In this document: positions 8,911 through 18,177 of the stretch, piece by piece
How positions within the stretch are numbered: position 1 is the stretch's first letter
How the letters are laid out: each line of letters opens with the position of its first letter
Assembly (NCBI GenBank): GCA_902490305.1
Contig: CABUDI010000014.1
Location: 1 to 45,957 of the forward strand
Origin: an uncultured Collinsella sp.
GTDB taxonomy: Bacteria; Actinomycetota; Coriobacteriia; Coriobacteriales; Coriobacteriaceae
DNA: 45,957 nucleotides
Direction: 5' to 3'
Made by a program: the position numbers and the translations under genes
The notes under the pieces: generated by a model
What the model was told of the DNA's origin: nothing
What the model saw: only the letters and a program-made list of their open reading frames with translations
The model's database searches: none

Positions 8911-9981
8911 ATGCTTGATCGCCGTTCGTTACTTGTTGCCGGAGCGTCCTCGCTGGCGAGCATTATGTTGCCGCGCGTGCCGGGAAGCGCAAACGCCTTC
9001 ATATTGCCGTTCGCCCCCGCCGAGGCATACGCCGACGAAGATGATCCCTTCAAGGTCTTGGTGCTCTCGCGCACCATGTTTGGTGTGGTCGTGGTCGACG
9101 TCGCCAACAAGAATACGCCCATCACGGGTGCCCAGGTCACGCTCATATCGCGCTATGCCGCAGGCAAGCAGCTCACCGCCACGACCGATGACGAAGGCAC
9201 GGCCATCTTTGAGGTCGCGCCGCTTTCGGAAGGCTACGTGGACGAGGCGACGTTTCTCGACGCGTATGACTTTAACGGCGGCATCTCCATTAGCATGGCG
9301 GGCTACCGCGATGTCGAGATTCCCCTCGCGCGTGTCCAAGGCGGCACCGCCATTACCGCACCTACACGTCCGCTCTCCGATGGCGAGCCGTACTTTCGAC
9401 AGCTCACGTTCGACGAATGGGACATCCAGTACGCCGACGCCACGTTTATGGCAATGCCAGCGGACGAAGCAGCAAACGAGCAGCCCGATACGCACGCCTT
9501 TACCGTTCAGGCACATCTGCCACAGGGCGGACAGGCAACGCTGCGCATCAACAAAGTGACGCCTGCCGCAGGCAGCTCACCCGAAACCGTCACGCAGATC
9601 GGCCAGATCAAGGCCAGCGCATCGGGCGCGGATAATCTGGCGACGTTCACACTCGAAGACAAGTTCCTCGATGCAGCGTCGGCCTTCTGGAAGAAGGATG
9701 CAAGTTGCGCTTTGTCCTCGACTACCAGGGCAAGACCTACACACTCTCCTCCCCCATGGCCGTTGTCACTGCGCCGGCCGCAAAGGCAGAATCGGGCTCG
9801 ACCACTATCGTCCCCACTACCATGGACCAAGAGATCACTCCGTTTGATTTCCCCGCGGCGTTTCCCGGCATCGGCGGCAATAAGTTCACGTGCTGGATGC
9901 CCACATTTCCGATCCTCTTCGATTTCTCGTTTGCTGGATACGTGCTGTTTGGCGGAGGATACAAACCAGCCAGCTATATGA
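8911..9981 (+). CDS. Tat-exported surface protein, N-terminal part (frameshifted)
   Basis: Starts MLDRRSLLVAG, a twin-arginine signal, with GGAG 6 bases upstream of ATG 8911. After the signal comes an Ig-like domain of the carboxypeptidase-regulatory type (PITGAQVTLISRYAAGKQL, then DDEGTAIFEV). Real coding continues to about position 9702. After that this frame becomes Ser/Pro/Arg-rich out-of-frame sequence that stops at 9981, while the genuine continuation is the frame opening at 9705. Restoring one A in GCAAGTTG (9700-9707) would join the two as DAKLRFVLDYQG. So this is the first 264 residues of a protein of about 1455 residues. Confidence 0.75.
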   Translation: MLDRRSLLVAGASSLASIMLPRVPGSANAFILPFAPAEAYADEDDPFKVLVLSRTMFGVVVVDVANKNTPITGAQVTLISRYAAGKQLTATTDDEGTAIFEVAPLSEGYVDEATFLDAYDFNGGISISMAGYRDVEIPLARVQGGTAITAPTRPLSDGEPYFRQLTFDEWDIQYADATFMAMPADEAANEQPDTHAFTVQAHLPQGGQATLRINKVTPAAGSSPETVTQIGQIKASASGADNLATFTLEDKFLDAASAFWKKDASCALSSTTRARPTHSPPPWPLSLRRPQRQNRARPLSSPLPWTKRSLRLISPRRFPASAAISSRAGCPHFRSSSISRLLDTCCLAEDTNQPAI

Positions 9982-12900
9982 ACGATTCGGGCAACCCTGA
10001 TCCGGAATACTGGAAGAAGTCACCGCGCGAGTCGGGCGCCAAGCAGGCAAACCGCTACCTCGACGAGATGGAGGGGAAGTGGAATCAGTACAAGAGTATG
10101 AGTGCCGGTTCGGGCACCGATCCAAGAAACACCAAGCTCCTTCGCCACCATTGCACGCCGCTGTTCACGATGGATATCGCCACACAGCTGTACGGCTCGC
10201 TCGCCTACGATTGGGTGGGCAAAGCCTGGGGTAACAACAACGACCCCGCATACGGCAATATTAAGGCCCTCTTCCAGGTAAGAACCGACCTCAATTGGAC
10301 CGAGCAGTTTACCCTAGGACCGGTGCCATTTTTCCTAAACGTCAACCCCTGGGTGCTGGCAAAACTGGCACTCGCTGTGGGTGCCCACACGCACGGCAGC
10401 GGCGCGGCGTTTTTCAAGAACATTTCGCTCGACTATTCCAACACGTCGGGCTCGTTCACCATCCAGATCGGGCTTGCCGTCACCTTTGGAGCCGGCGTTG
10501 CAGGCGTCGCTTCGTCCGCCGTGCGTGGCGCCGCATCTCTCACACTGTTCATTGGGTACGAGAAGGCAGATGGACACCAACTTCCGCGGCTGCGCGTGGG
10601 CGCAGACGTCGATGTCGACGTGATACTCCAGTTCGTGATGTTCAAATGGACCACCAAGGCTTGGTCGGGGTCGTGGCCCACACTCCTCGATTCGTGGAAT
10701 ATGTCGGTGAACAATGGCAACCAGTATGTGCTCCAGCGCTCTGAGCTCGCATTGGGTGGAGATACGCCTTACACGTTGGATATCCGCTTCGGCACGCCCG
10801 GCAACATCAAGGCGGGCGGCGTGCCGCAATTTATCGCATCGGCCACCATCGTCACCAACGCCGAGCTGCTCGCACGCGCCGAGGTTGCAGCCGCCGCGAT
10901 AAACATCGCGCCTACCGTACGCGATTGGGACCGGGCAGTCACGCGCATTGAGCTCGAGGCGGACGCGGAGAGCGACGACACGGGACAGGTCGAACATTTC
11001 GTCCACGCGCTGATGGAGAACGACGAAAATGCCGCACCGATGTATAAGTACACCTACATCGGGCAGGCAACGAACGCCGTTGCGGACCCCAACGCCAATT
11101 CTACCGGTGTATCGGAGGACGAGCGTGGCGGCATCAAGCCCTCGAGCGACAACGTGCTGTTTTCCGGCGTACTCAGCGAAGCTCACATGAAGCTGGCAAT
11201 GATTGCCAGCGTAGAATGCCTGTTCCGTATCGCCTCGGTGCGCTACGGCGACAATGGACGCTCGCGCCTAGTGGTGCACACAAAGGCAAACGGCACGTGG
11301 TCCGCTCCCACGCCCGTGGACTTTCCCCTTGGGTTTGGCGAGAACGACGTGGAGCGCGACGGCATATTCGATTACGACTTCGACGTGGTGGAATATACGG
11401 ACGGAAGAGGAAACCAGGACGCCTACGTGCTGCTGGTCTCGGGCGAGCGACGCGACGGCGACAACACCCTTTTCGATACGGCGAGCACATCCGGCATACT
11501 GTCCGTTGTGCGCCTGCGCATAAGCAACGACGGAGTTCGCGTGATATCGCATACGTCATGGCGCAGCATTTCGCGCGGCCGCCTGCAAGAGGATGGCTAC
11601 CATTGCCTGCAGTGCCCGCGCATCACGGTGGGCAAGACGCTGGTCGACGGACGCCTGTCGGGTGCCTACCTCCACCGCCGCGGAACCACCGCAGAGAAGG
11701 CGCTCGGCAGCGAGGCCGAGGCTGCGCTGGAATGCTTTACCCTGTGGTCGGATGATTTGCGCGACAGCCTGACGTTCCGCCAAGCTCTTCGCTTTCCGCA
11801 GGCACCGTCGAGTATCGAGCTGAGCGAGCCCGAGAATATCAACGGCAAAATGGTGGTGCCCGTTGCGTACGAGACCGCAGACGGTTGCGGCTGCGCATCG
11901 TACGCCGTGATCGGCCAGTCCATTGCGGGCTGGGGCGTTATGCCACCAGACGCCACGGTGCCCCATGCGGTGCCGTGGCCACAACATTCGGGCTTTTTGG
12001 CCACCGTCAACGAGCAGCTGCAGCATATTACTTGGACGCGAGGCGCATCGGCATTTACAACGCAGCCCGTGGGCGCCGCAGGCTGTGGCCCGGCATCGTT
12101 TAGCGTAAGCAACAACGGCAGGTGCGCGCTCTATGTAGAGAACACCGATGGCAAGGTGGGGCAAACCTACGACGAAGAAGGCAACCCGGTAGCAGTGATG
12201 GGCAAGCACTTCCGCATCTTCGCCAGCACCTTGGCAGGCGATCTGTTCACGGAGCCGTTCGTGATGTGCGAGCTGGACCATCCCGTCGATCAGATAACGA
12301 CATTTTTGACGTCGGGAAGCATGCTCTCCGCGCTCGCCACGCACATTGTGAGCGCGGAGAAGAGCGAGGCAGAGCTGCACGGCATCGAAGTGCCTCTGGT
12401 GGCGTGTGCCACTCCGACGGGCGCGGTCGCTACCTCAGGCGCGGTGGTGCCCGGAGCAGCAGGCGAATCCTTCATGGTCACGGTGCGAAACGACGGCAAC
12501 ACTTTGCTGCCTGCCGGCACGATCGATCTGTGCCGAGAGGGCTCCAGCCAACCGTTCTCCAGCGCATCCATCGGATTCGGAGCGAACGCACGCACGGCAT
12601 CAATCTACGATCCGGAGCTTGCCGAAGATGCTTCGGCCAACGACACGGCACACGTGAAGTACGCGCTCGAGACGCTGGGCGCACGTTTTGCAACGCACCC
12701 GCTGGTTGCCGACAACGGCAACGCTGTGCTGGCACCGGGTTGCACGGCACAGTTCCGCATGAGCTTTGCCATCCCGGAGAGCTGGGGCGACGAAGTGGGC
12801 AAACGCGTAACGCTGTATGCGAAGGCGCGTGACCTGGTGGCGCTCGATCCCGTAACGCTCGAGGAAATTCGACCGGGCGCAAACTCGGCGCTGGGTGCCG

Positions 12901-13277
12901 TACTGCACGAGCTTCATGTGCCCGACGCGGCATGCGAACGCTCAGAAGTTCAGGTCGGCGTATGCGACAGCGCGGATACGACGGGGCTTCACGATGCACC
13001 GATGACGGCGGACGGCGGTGGTGGCTCGAGTGGCGGTGGTACTGACAAGGACGGCGACTCCGGCGGAAGCAGCTCCAGCAGTGGCAAGGACCACGGCACT
13101 AACAAGCGCTCCGGAAAAGCGGGCACGCTTGCGGGCACGGGCGATGTCAACGCTCCCCTTACGGCAGCCGCAGCAGCACTCGCCGCAGCAGGCGCCGGCC
13201 TCGTCGCCTACAGCGCCCGCCGCACGGCGCTCGAAACCGACACCGCCGATGAGGTTAATTCTGATAAGCCTCACTAG
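9705..13277 (+). CDS. LAGTG-anchored giant surface protein, main part
   Basis: 1190 residues from a TTG that is probably not a natural start; it continues the protein that begins at 8911. The middle (Trp- and Gly-rich, with EKADGHQLPRLRVGADVDV) is not a family I recognise. Near the end (roughly residues 890-1060 of this piece) is a CARDB-like domain (GESFMVTVRNDGNTLLPAG). A Gly/Ser/Lys/Asp linker leads to the sorting signal LAGTG, a hydrophobic helix and YSARR. LAxTG is the signature used by class E sortases of high-GC Gram-positives. The charged tail after RR is unusually long (about 17 residues). Likely a wall-bound surface protein; function unknown. Confidence 0.8.
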   Translation: MRFVLDYQGKTYTLSSPMAVVTAPAAKAESGSTTIVPTTMDQEITPFDFPAAFPGIGGNKFTCWMPTFPILFDFSFAGYVLFGGGYKPASYMNDSGNPDPEYWKKSPRESGAKQANRYLDEMEGKWNQYKSMSAGSGTDPRNTKLLRHHCTPLFTMDIATQLYGSLAYDWVGKAWGNNNDPAYGNIKALFQVRTDLNWTEQFTLGPVPFFLNVNPWVLAKLALAVGAHTHGSGAAFFKNISLDYSNTSGSFTIQIGLAVTFGAGVAGVASSAVRGAASLTLFIGYEKADGHQLPRLRVGADVDVDVILQFVMFKWTTKAWSGSWPTLLDSWNMSVNNGNQYVLQRSELALGGDTPYTLDIRFGTPGNIKAGGVPQFIASATIVTNAELLARAEVAAAAINIAPTVRDWDRAVTRIELEADAESDDTGQVEHFVHALMENDENAAPMYKYTYIGQATNAVADPNANSTGVSEDERGGIKPSSDNVLFSGVLSEAHMKLAMIASVECLFRIASVRYGDNGRSRLVVHTKANGTWSAPTPVDFPLGFGENDVERDGIFDYDFDVVEYTDGRGNQDAYVLLVSGERRDGDNTLFDTASTSGILSVVRLRISNDGVRVISHTSWRSISRGRLQEDGYHCLQCPRITVGKTLVDGRLSGAYLHRRGTTAEKALGSEAEAALECFTLWSDDLRDSLTFRQALRFPQAPSSIELSEPENINGKMVVPVAYETADGCGCASYAVIGQSIAGWGVMPPDATVPHAVPWPQHSGFLATVNEQLQHITWTRGASAFTTQPVGAAGCGPASFSVSNNGRCALYVENTDGKVGQTYDEEGNPVAVMGKHFRIFASTLAGDLFTEPFVMCELDHPVDQITTFLTSGSMLSALATHIVSAEKSEAELHGIEVPLVACATPTGAVATSGAVVPGAAGESFMVTVRNDGNTLLPAGTIDLCREGSSQPFSSASIGFGANARTASIYDPELAEDASANDTAHVKYALETLGARFATHPLVADNGNAVLAPGCTAQFRMSFAIPESWGDEVGKRVTLYAKARDLVALDPVTLEEIRPGANSALGAVLHELHVPDAACERSEVQVGVCDSADTTGLHDAPMTADGGGGSSGGGTDKDGDSGGSSSSSGKDHGTNKRSGKAGTLAGTGDVNAPLTAAAAALAAAGAGLVAYSARRTALETDTADEVNSDKPH

Positions 13278-13330
13278 CTCCTAGTTACTTTTGTGAGAGA
13301 CGCCGACTCGGCTCATCGAACACCAAAAGG

Positions 13331-13358
13331 GGCTGGTTCTGGATACCCAGAGCCAGCC
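13331..13358 (-). terminator. terminator of the small minus-strand gene
   Basis: GGCTGGTTCTGG and CCAGAGCCAGCC form a 12-bp stem with one G-U pair. On the minus strand the stem is followed by CCTTTTGG, and it lies 9 bases after the stop of the 38-residue gene at 13368. It could also stop read-through from the surface-protein gene. Confidence 0.6.
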
Positions 13359-13367
13359 CATTGCGCA

Positions 13368-13484
13368 TTAGATGTCGTCAGAGGAGTTGAGTTCTGCCTC
13401 GAGCTTGGCACGGCGTCTTTTCGCCAACAATCCGCACGACATGTCTTCGACAGCGTATCCAACCGCAAACGCAGCAAGACACAT
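13368..13484 (-). CDS. 38-residue hypothetical protein
   Basis: A short reading frame from ATG 13484. The product begins MCLAAFAVGYAVEDMSCG, continues LLAKRRRAKLEAELN and ends SSDDI. This hydrophobic start, basic helix and acidic tail pattern is typical of real small proteins. A terminator-like hairpin directly follows its stop, which is the main support for transcription from this strand. No clear Shine-Dalgarno site precedes the ATG, and the frame stays open upstream without another start codon. I do not recognise a family. Confidence 0.42.
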   Translation of the reverse strand: MCLAAFAVGYAVEDMSCGLLAKRRRAKLEAELNSSDDI

Positions 13485-13500
13485 TCGGCCGTCTTCAAAC

Positions 13501-13580
13501 TTACTCGGACAGAGCCGACTCGGTTTTGTCCGAGTAAACGAATCTCCATCGAACTCCGAACGATTGTTCGATGGATTTCG
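13501..13580. promoter_or_regulatory. two consecutive inverted repeats upstream of the topoisomerase genes
   Basis: The first has perfect 11-base arms, TTACTCGGACA (13501-13511) and TGTCCGAGTAA (13527-13537). The second pairs CGAATCTCCATCGAAC (13539-13554) with GTTCGATGGATTTCG (13566-13580), nearly perfectly. They lie between a small minus-strand gene and parE. They could be regulator sites or leader-RNA structure for either side. Confidence 0.5.
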
Positions 13581-13669
13581 TGTTGGGTGGAATCGTCTGT
13601 GGGCTGGGCTATGCTACCTTGACTATCTATATGACTTAAACGCAGCAAAGGAGCACCGAGAGAGCGAGT

Positions 13670-15667
13670 ATGGCAAAAAACACCGCAAACTATGGTAACG
13701 ACAGTATCCGCCAGCTCAAGGACGAGGAGCGCGTACGCCTGCGCCCCGCCGTCATCTTTGGCTCGGACGGACTCGACGGCTGCGCGCATGCCGCCTTCGA
13801 GATCCTGTCCAACGCCGTTGACGAGGCGCGCCAGGGCTACGGCAAGCTCATCACCCTTACCGCCTTTCGCGATGGTTCCATTCAGGTAGAGGACAACGGC
13901 CGCGGCTGCCCGCTCGACTGGAACCCCTCCGAGAAGCGCTTTAACTGGGAACTCGTCTTTTGCGAGCTCTACGCCGGCGGCAAATACAATAACAACCAGG
14001 GCGGCGACTACGACTTCTCGCTCGGTACCAACGGCCTGGGCTCGTGCGCGACCCAGTACGCCTCCGAGTACATGGACGTCACGGTTTGGCGCGATGGCAA
14101 CAAGTACTCCCTGCACTTTAAGAAGGGCAAGGTCGTCGGCGCCAAAAAGAAGGCACTCGAGATTGAGCCCAGCGACGAGGACCGTACCGGCACCACCATC
14201 AAGTGGCGCCCCGATCTTGAGGTCTTTACCTCCATCAGCATCCCCCACGATTGGTATCGCGAAACCATGCGCCGCCAGGCCGTGGTCAACGCCAACGTGA
14301 CCTTCCGCCTGCGCATCGAGGGCGACGACGGCGAATTTACCGAAGAGGACTTTTGCTATCCCAAGGGCATCGAAGACTACGTGCTCGAGAAGGTCGGTAC
14401 CGACTACCTCACCGAGCCCTTCTTTATCGAGGCCGACCGTCGCGGTCGCGATCGCGAGGACCTGCCCGACTACAACGTCAAGATTACCGCGTGCATGTGC
14501 TTCTCGCGCACCTTCATGATGCAGGAGTACTACCACAACTCGTCATGGCTCGAGAACGGCGGCTCGCCCGAGAAGGCGGCCCGTAGCGCTCTGACCAGCG
14601 CCATCGATGCCTACATTAAGCAACAGGGCAAATACAACAAAAACGAGAGCGGCATTAAGTGGCAGGACGTCCAGGACTGTCTGGTGCTGGTGACCAACTG
14701 CTTCTCCACCCAGACGTCCTACGAAAACCAGACCAAAAAGGCCATCAATAACCGCTTTATCCAGCAGGCCATGACGGCCTTCTTTAAGGAGCGCCTCTCG
14801 ACCTACCTGATCGAGAACAAAGACGCCGCCAACAAGATCATGGAACAGGTGCTCATCAACAAGCGCTCGCGCGAGAACGCCGAGAAGACGCGCCAGAGCA
14901 TCAAAACCAACTTGCAGCAGAAGACCGACATGGCCAACCGCGTGCAGAAGTTCATCGACTGCCGCTCCAAAGATAAGAACCGTCGCGAGATCTACATCGT
15001 AGAGGGCGACTCGGCAGCAGGCGCCATTCGCACCTCGCGCGATGCCGAGTTCCAGGGCGTTATGCCCGTTCGCGGTAAGATCCTCAACTGCCTGAAGGAA
15101 GACTATCCGCGCATCTTTAAGTCCGACATCATCATGGATCTCATGCGCGTGCTGGGCTGCGGCGTGGAGATCAAGGACAAGCGCATCAAGAACCTTGGCG
15201 CCTTCAACCTGGACAACCTCAACTGGAACAAGGTCATCATCTGTACGGACGCCGACGTCGACGGTTATCACATCCGCACGCTCGTACTCACCATGCTCTA
15301 CCGCCTGGTGCCCACGCTTATCGACGAGGGCTACGTGTATATCGCCGAGTCGCCGCTCTACGAGATCAACTGCAAAGAGAAGACCTACTTTGCCTACACC
15401 GAGCTCGAGAAGAACGGCATCCTTAAGGAGATCGGCGACCAAAAGTGCTCGATCAACCGCTCCAAGGGTCTTGGTGAGAACGACCCGGACATGATGTGGC
15501 TCACCACCATGAACCCCGAGACGCGTCGCCTGATCAAGGTTGAGCCCGAGGACGTCACCAAGATGGAAACCATGTTCAACCTGTTGCTGGGCAACGACGA
15601 GGCGGGCCGCAAGCGCCATATCTCCGAGCACGGCAAGGAATACCTGGACCAGCTGGACCTGCAATAG
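13670..15667 (+). CDS. parE: type IIA DNA topoisomerase subunit B (ParE/GyrB-like)
   Basis: The ATPase subunit of a DNA gyrase/topoisomerase IV type enzyme, 665 residues. The GHKL ATPase domain shows NAVDEARQG, VEDNGRGCP and GTNGLGSC. The TOPRIM domain shows IYIVEGDSAAG, DADVDGYHIRTL and SKGLGENDP, giving the metal-binding Glu and DxD. Length fits ParE better than long GyrB forms. ATG 13670 has only a weak GAGAG nearby; a stronger AAAGGAG lies 16 bases away. The subunit A gene follows after 45 bases, so the two form an operon. It may be a second enzyme beside a chromosomal gyrAB elsewhere, which this window cannot show; ParE is preferred over GyrB on that reasoning. Confidence 0.88.
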   Translation: MAKNTANYGNDSIRQLKDEERVRLRPAVIFGSDGLDGCAHAAFEILSNAVDEARQGYGKLITLTAFRDGSIQVEDNGRGCPLDWNPSEKRFNWELVFCELYAGGKYNNNQGGDYDFSLGTNGLGSCATQYASEYMDVTVWRDGNKYSLHFKKGKVVGAKKKALEIEPSDEDRTGTTIKWRPDLEVFTSISIPHDWYRETMRRQAVVNANVTFRLRIEGDDGEFTEEDFCYPKGIEDYVLEKVGTDYLTEPFFIEADRRGRDREDLPDYNVKITACMCFSRTFMMQEYYHNSSWLENGGSPEKAARSALTSAIDAYIKQQGKYNKNESGIKWQDVQDCLVLVTNCFSTQTSYENQTKKAINNRFIQQAMTAFFKERLSTYLIENKDAANKIMEQVLINKRSRENAEKTRQSIKTNLQQKTDMANRVQKFIDCRSKDKNRREIYIVEGDSAAGAIRTSRDAEFQGVMPVRGKILNCLKEDYPRIFKSDIIMDLMRVLGCGVEIKDKRIKNLGAFNLDNLNWNKVIICTDADVDGYHIRTLVLTMLYRLVPTLIDEGYVYIAESPLYEINCKEKTYFAYTELEKNGILKEIGDQKCSINRSKGLGENDPDMMWLTTMNPETRRLIKVEPEDVTKMETMFNLLLGNDEAGRKRHISEHGKEYLDQLDLQ

Positions 15668-15712
15668 CAGTAAATCGATAACGACGGCCCATAAGAAGTT
15701 CAAGAGGAAATC

Positions 15713-17953
15713 GTGGCAAAGAAGAAGACGAAGAACCAGCCCAAGAAAAAGCAGGTCAACGCCGAGAACGTCATCGGCCTGCACTCCGAGGTCACCGATC
15801 AGCCGATCACGCAGACGCTCGAGGTCAACTACATGCCCTACGCTATGAGCGTCAACGTCTCGCGTGCATTCCCCGAGATCGACGGCTTTAAGCCCTCGCA
15901 CCGCAAGCTGCTCTACACCATGTACAAGATGGGTCTGCTCAAGGGCGAGCGCCAGAAGAGCGCCAACATCGTGGGCCAGACCATGAAGCTCAACCCGCAC
16001 GGCGATGCCGCGATCTACGAGACGATGGTGCGTCTGGCAACCGGCAACGAGGCGTTGCTCGCACCGTTCGTTGAGTCGAAGGGCAACTTTGGCAAGTATT
16101 ATTCGGGCGACTTGAGCTACGCCGCTTCGCGTTACACCGAAGCCAAGCTCTCCCCCATCAGCGCCGAGATCTTCAAGGACATCGACAAGGACCCGGTCGA
16201 CTTCGTTGACAGCTACGACGGCGCCATGAAGGAGCCGCGCCTGCTGCCCACCACGTTCCCTAACATCCTTGTCTCGGCCAACAAGGGCATCGGCGTCGCC
16301 ATGGCGTCCGACATCTGCGGTTTCAACCTCAACGAGGTCTGCACTGCCACGATGCGCTACCTCAAGGATCCCGACTGCGACCTGCTCGAATATATGCCCA
16401 TGCCCGACTTCTCGACCGGCGGCGAAATTATCTACCGCCGCGAGGAGATGGAAAAGATTATCGAGACCGGCCTTGGCAGCTTCCAGATTCGCTCCCGTTG
16501 GCGCTGGATTCCCGAAGAGCGCATTATCGAGGTCTACGAGATCCCCTACACCACCAAGACCGATGTCATTATCGAGCGCATCGTCAAGCTCTCCAAAGAG
16601 GGCAAGGTCAAGGAGATTGCCGACATCCGCGACGAAACCGACCTCTCGGGTTTGCGCATCGCCATCGACCTTAAGCGCGGCGTCGACCCCGACAAGCTCA
16701 TGGCCAAGCTCTATCGCTCGACCACGCTGCAGGATTCGTTCTCATGCAACTTCAACGTGCTGGTCGACGGCTATCCCCGTGTTATGGGCGTGCGCCAGAT
16801 CTTGCACGAGTGGGTCAAGTGGCGTATTGAATCCACGCGTCGCCGCATTAACTTTGACCTGGGCAAAAAGTCCGAGCGCCTGCACCTGCTGCACGGCCTC
16901 GAGGCGATCTTGCTCGATATCGACAAGGCCATCGCCATCATCCGCGGCACCAAGCTCGAAGCCGAGGTCGTGCCCAACCTTATGAAGGGTTTCGACATCG
17001 ACGAAACCCAGGCCGAGTTTGTCGCCGAGCTTAAGCTGCGCAACATCAACGAGGAATACATCCTCAACCGCACCAAGGACATCGCGAAGCTCGAGGGCGA
17101 GATTGCCGAGCTTGAGGAGATCCTCTCCAGCGAGGAGAACATCAAGAAGGTCATCAGCGACGAGCTGGCAGCCGTCAACAAGAAGTACGTGATGCCGCGC
17201 CGCACGGGCAGGATCGAGCCCCACGAGGTTATTGAGGTGAGCCTGGAGCCCGAGGTCGAGGAGTACCCGGTTACCATCATGCTCTCGCGCGACGGCTACC
17301 TCAAGAAGATGACTGACCGCGTGCTCAAAAAGGCTGCCACGCTCAAGTACAAGGACGGCGATAAGCCCTTTATCGAGTTCCCGTCCTCCAACACGCACGA
17401 GCTGCTGGTCTTTACCAACAAGAGCCAGGTGTACAAGTGCAAGGTCGCGCAGTTTGAGGACACCAAGTCGGCCCAGCTGGGCTCGTACCTGCCGACCGAT
17501 CTTGAGATGGAACCCGACGAGAGCGTCATCTGGGTCATCGATCCCGAGGACTACAAGGCCGACGTGCTGTTTGTCTTTGAGAACGGCCGCGTGGTGCGCG
17601 TCGCACTCTCCGGATACGTCACCAAGACCAACCGCAAGCGCCTGAAGAACGCCATTTACGGCGGCAGCAAACTGCTGTATGCCCAAGTGCTCAAGGAAGA
17701 TCGCGACATCGCGCTGGTCTCGAGCGACTACCGCCTAATGAACTTCAACACGTCGCTGCTTAAGACCAAGACGACCACCAACACGCAGGGCGTCCAGGCC
17801 TTCACGGCCAAGAAGGGCCGCTCGGTCACCACCGTCGGCACAACCGAAGAGATCCTTGGCGCCGGCGTCTCGGCCGAGAAGTTCACCGCGCAGAGTCTGC
17901 CCTCCGCCGGTGCCCTCATGAAAGAAAACGACATGCCGAGTCTGTTTGACTAG
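15713..17953 (+). CDS. parC: type IIA DNA topoisomerase subunit A (ParC/GyrA-like)
   Basis: The DNA-cleaving subunit, 746 residues, GTG start with GAGGAAA upstream. After a Lys-rich tail of about 20 residues come the winged-helix domain (FKPSHRKLLYTMYKMG, then NPHGDAAIYETMVRLA) and the active-site tyrosine in AASRYTEAKLSP. A coiled-coil follows near residues 440-490 (AKLEGEIAELEEILSSEENI). The C-terminal part has degenerate beta-blade repeats. I see no QRRGGKG-type GyrA box, which gyrases need for negative supercoiling, so a topoisomerase IV-like decatenase is more likely. A strong terminator follows the gene. Confidence 0.88.
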   Translation: MAKKKTKNQPKKKQVNAENVIGLHSEVTDQPITQTLEVNYMPYAMSVNVSRAFPEIDGFKPSHRKLLYTMYKMGLLKGERQKSANIVGQTMKLNPHGDAAIYETMVRLATGNEALLAPFVESKGNFGKYYSGDLSYAASRYTEAKLSPISAEIFKDIDKDPVDFVDSYDGAMKEPRLLPTTFPNILVSANKGIGVAMASDICGFNLNEVCTATMRYLKDPDCDLLEYMPMPDFSTGGEIIYRREEMEKIIETGLGSFQIRSRWRWIPEERIIEVYEIPYTTKTDVIIERIVKLSKEGKVKEIADIRDETDLSGLRIAIDLKRGVDPDKLMAKLYRSTTLQDSFSCNFNVLVDGYPRVMGVRQILHEWVKWRIESTRRRINFDLGKKSERLHLLHGLEAILLDIDKAIAIIRGTKLEAEVVPNLMKGFDIDETQAEFVAELKLRNINEEYILNRTKDIAKLEGEIAELEEILSSEENIKKVISDELAAVNKKYVMPRRTGRIEPHEVIEVSLEPEVEEYPVTIMLSRDGYLKKMTDRVLKKAATLKYKDGDKPFIEFPSSNTHELLVFTNKSQVYKCKVAQFEDTKSAQLGSYLPTDLEMEPDESVIWVIDPEDYKADVLFVFENGRVVRVALSGYVTKTNRKRLKNAIYGGSKLLYAQVLKEDRDIALVSSDYRLMNFNTSLLKTKTTTNTQGVQAFTAKKGRSVTTVGTTEEILGAGVSAEKFTAQSLPSAGALMKENDMPSLFD

Positions 17954-17990
17954 GACGACGGCAGCCAAACCGTCATGGTTTTTCAATGCA

Positions 17991-18031
17991 GCGGGGCCCG
18001 GAGCGCAGCAACATCGCGCTCCGGGCCCCGC
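17991..18031 (+). terminator. terminator of the topoisomerase operon
   Basis: A perfect 16-bp stem (17991-18006 with 18016-18031) starting GCGGGGCCCGG, loop of 9 bases. It lies about 38 bases after the parC-like stop. There is no long T tract after it (TCGTTGC). Confidence 0.7.
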
Positions 18032-18111
18032 TCGTTGCAACGTAGTCGGAATAATAGGAATCCCCGTTTTTCACTCCTGCAATCCCGCGGCACAAGACAT
18101 GTTAAACCGTT

Positions 18112-18166
18112 AGCAAAACTTGCAAAAATTATCAAAAGTTGCAAAAACTAGCAAAACCTGCAAAGG
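18112..18166. repeat. tandem CAAAA-type repeats
   Basis: Six copies of a GCAAAA/TCAAAA unit spaced 8-11 bases apart in an AT-rich patch just before the AAA-ATPase pseudogene. Spacing near one helical turn suggests an array of protein sites on one face of DNA, possibly the old promoter of that gene. Confidence 0.5.
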
Positions 18167-18177
18167 GGCCACCATGG

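Noticed and set aside
9690..9710. Programmed -1 frameshifting in the surface-protein gene
   Set aside because: There is no X-XXY-YYZ heptamer, and I see no downstream pseudoknot. A simple missing base explains it.
13313..14536. Long minus-strand frame opposite the parE-like gene
   Set aside because: It mirrors a well-supported topoisomerase gene. Its Gly/Val/Leu-rich translation is the usual antisense shadow in GC-rich DNA.
18112..18166. CAAAA repeats considered as a CRISPR array or iteron origin
   Set aside because: Units are too short and irregular for CRISPR, and no replication gene is adjacent.
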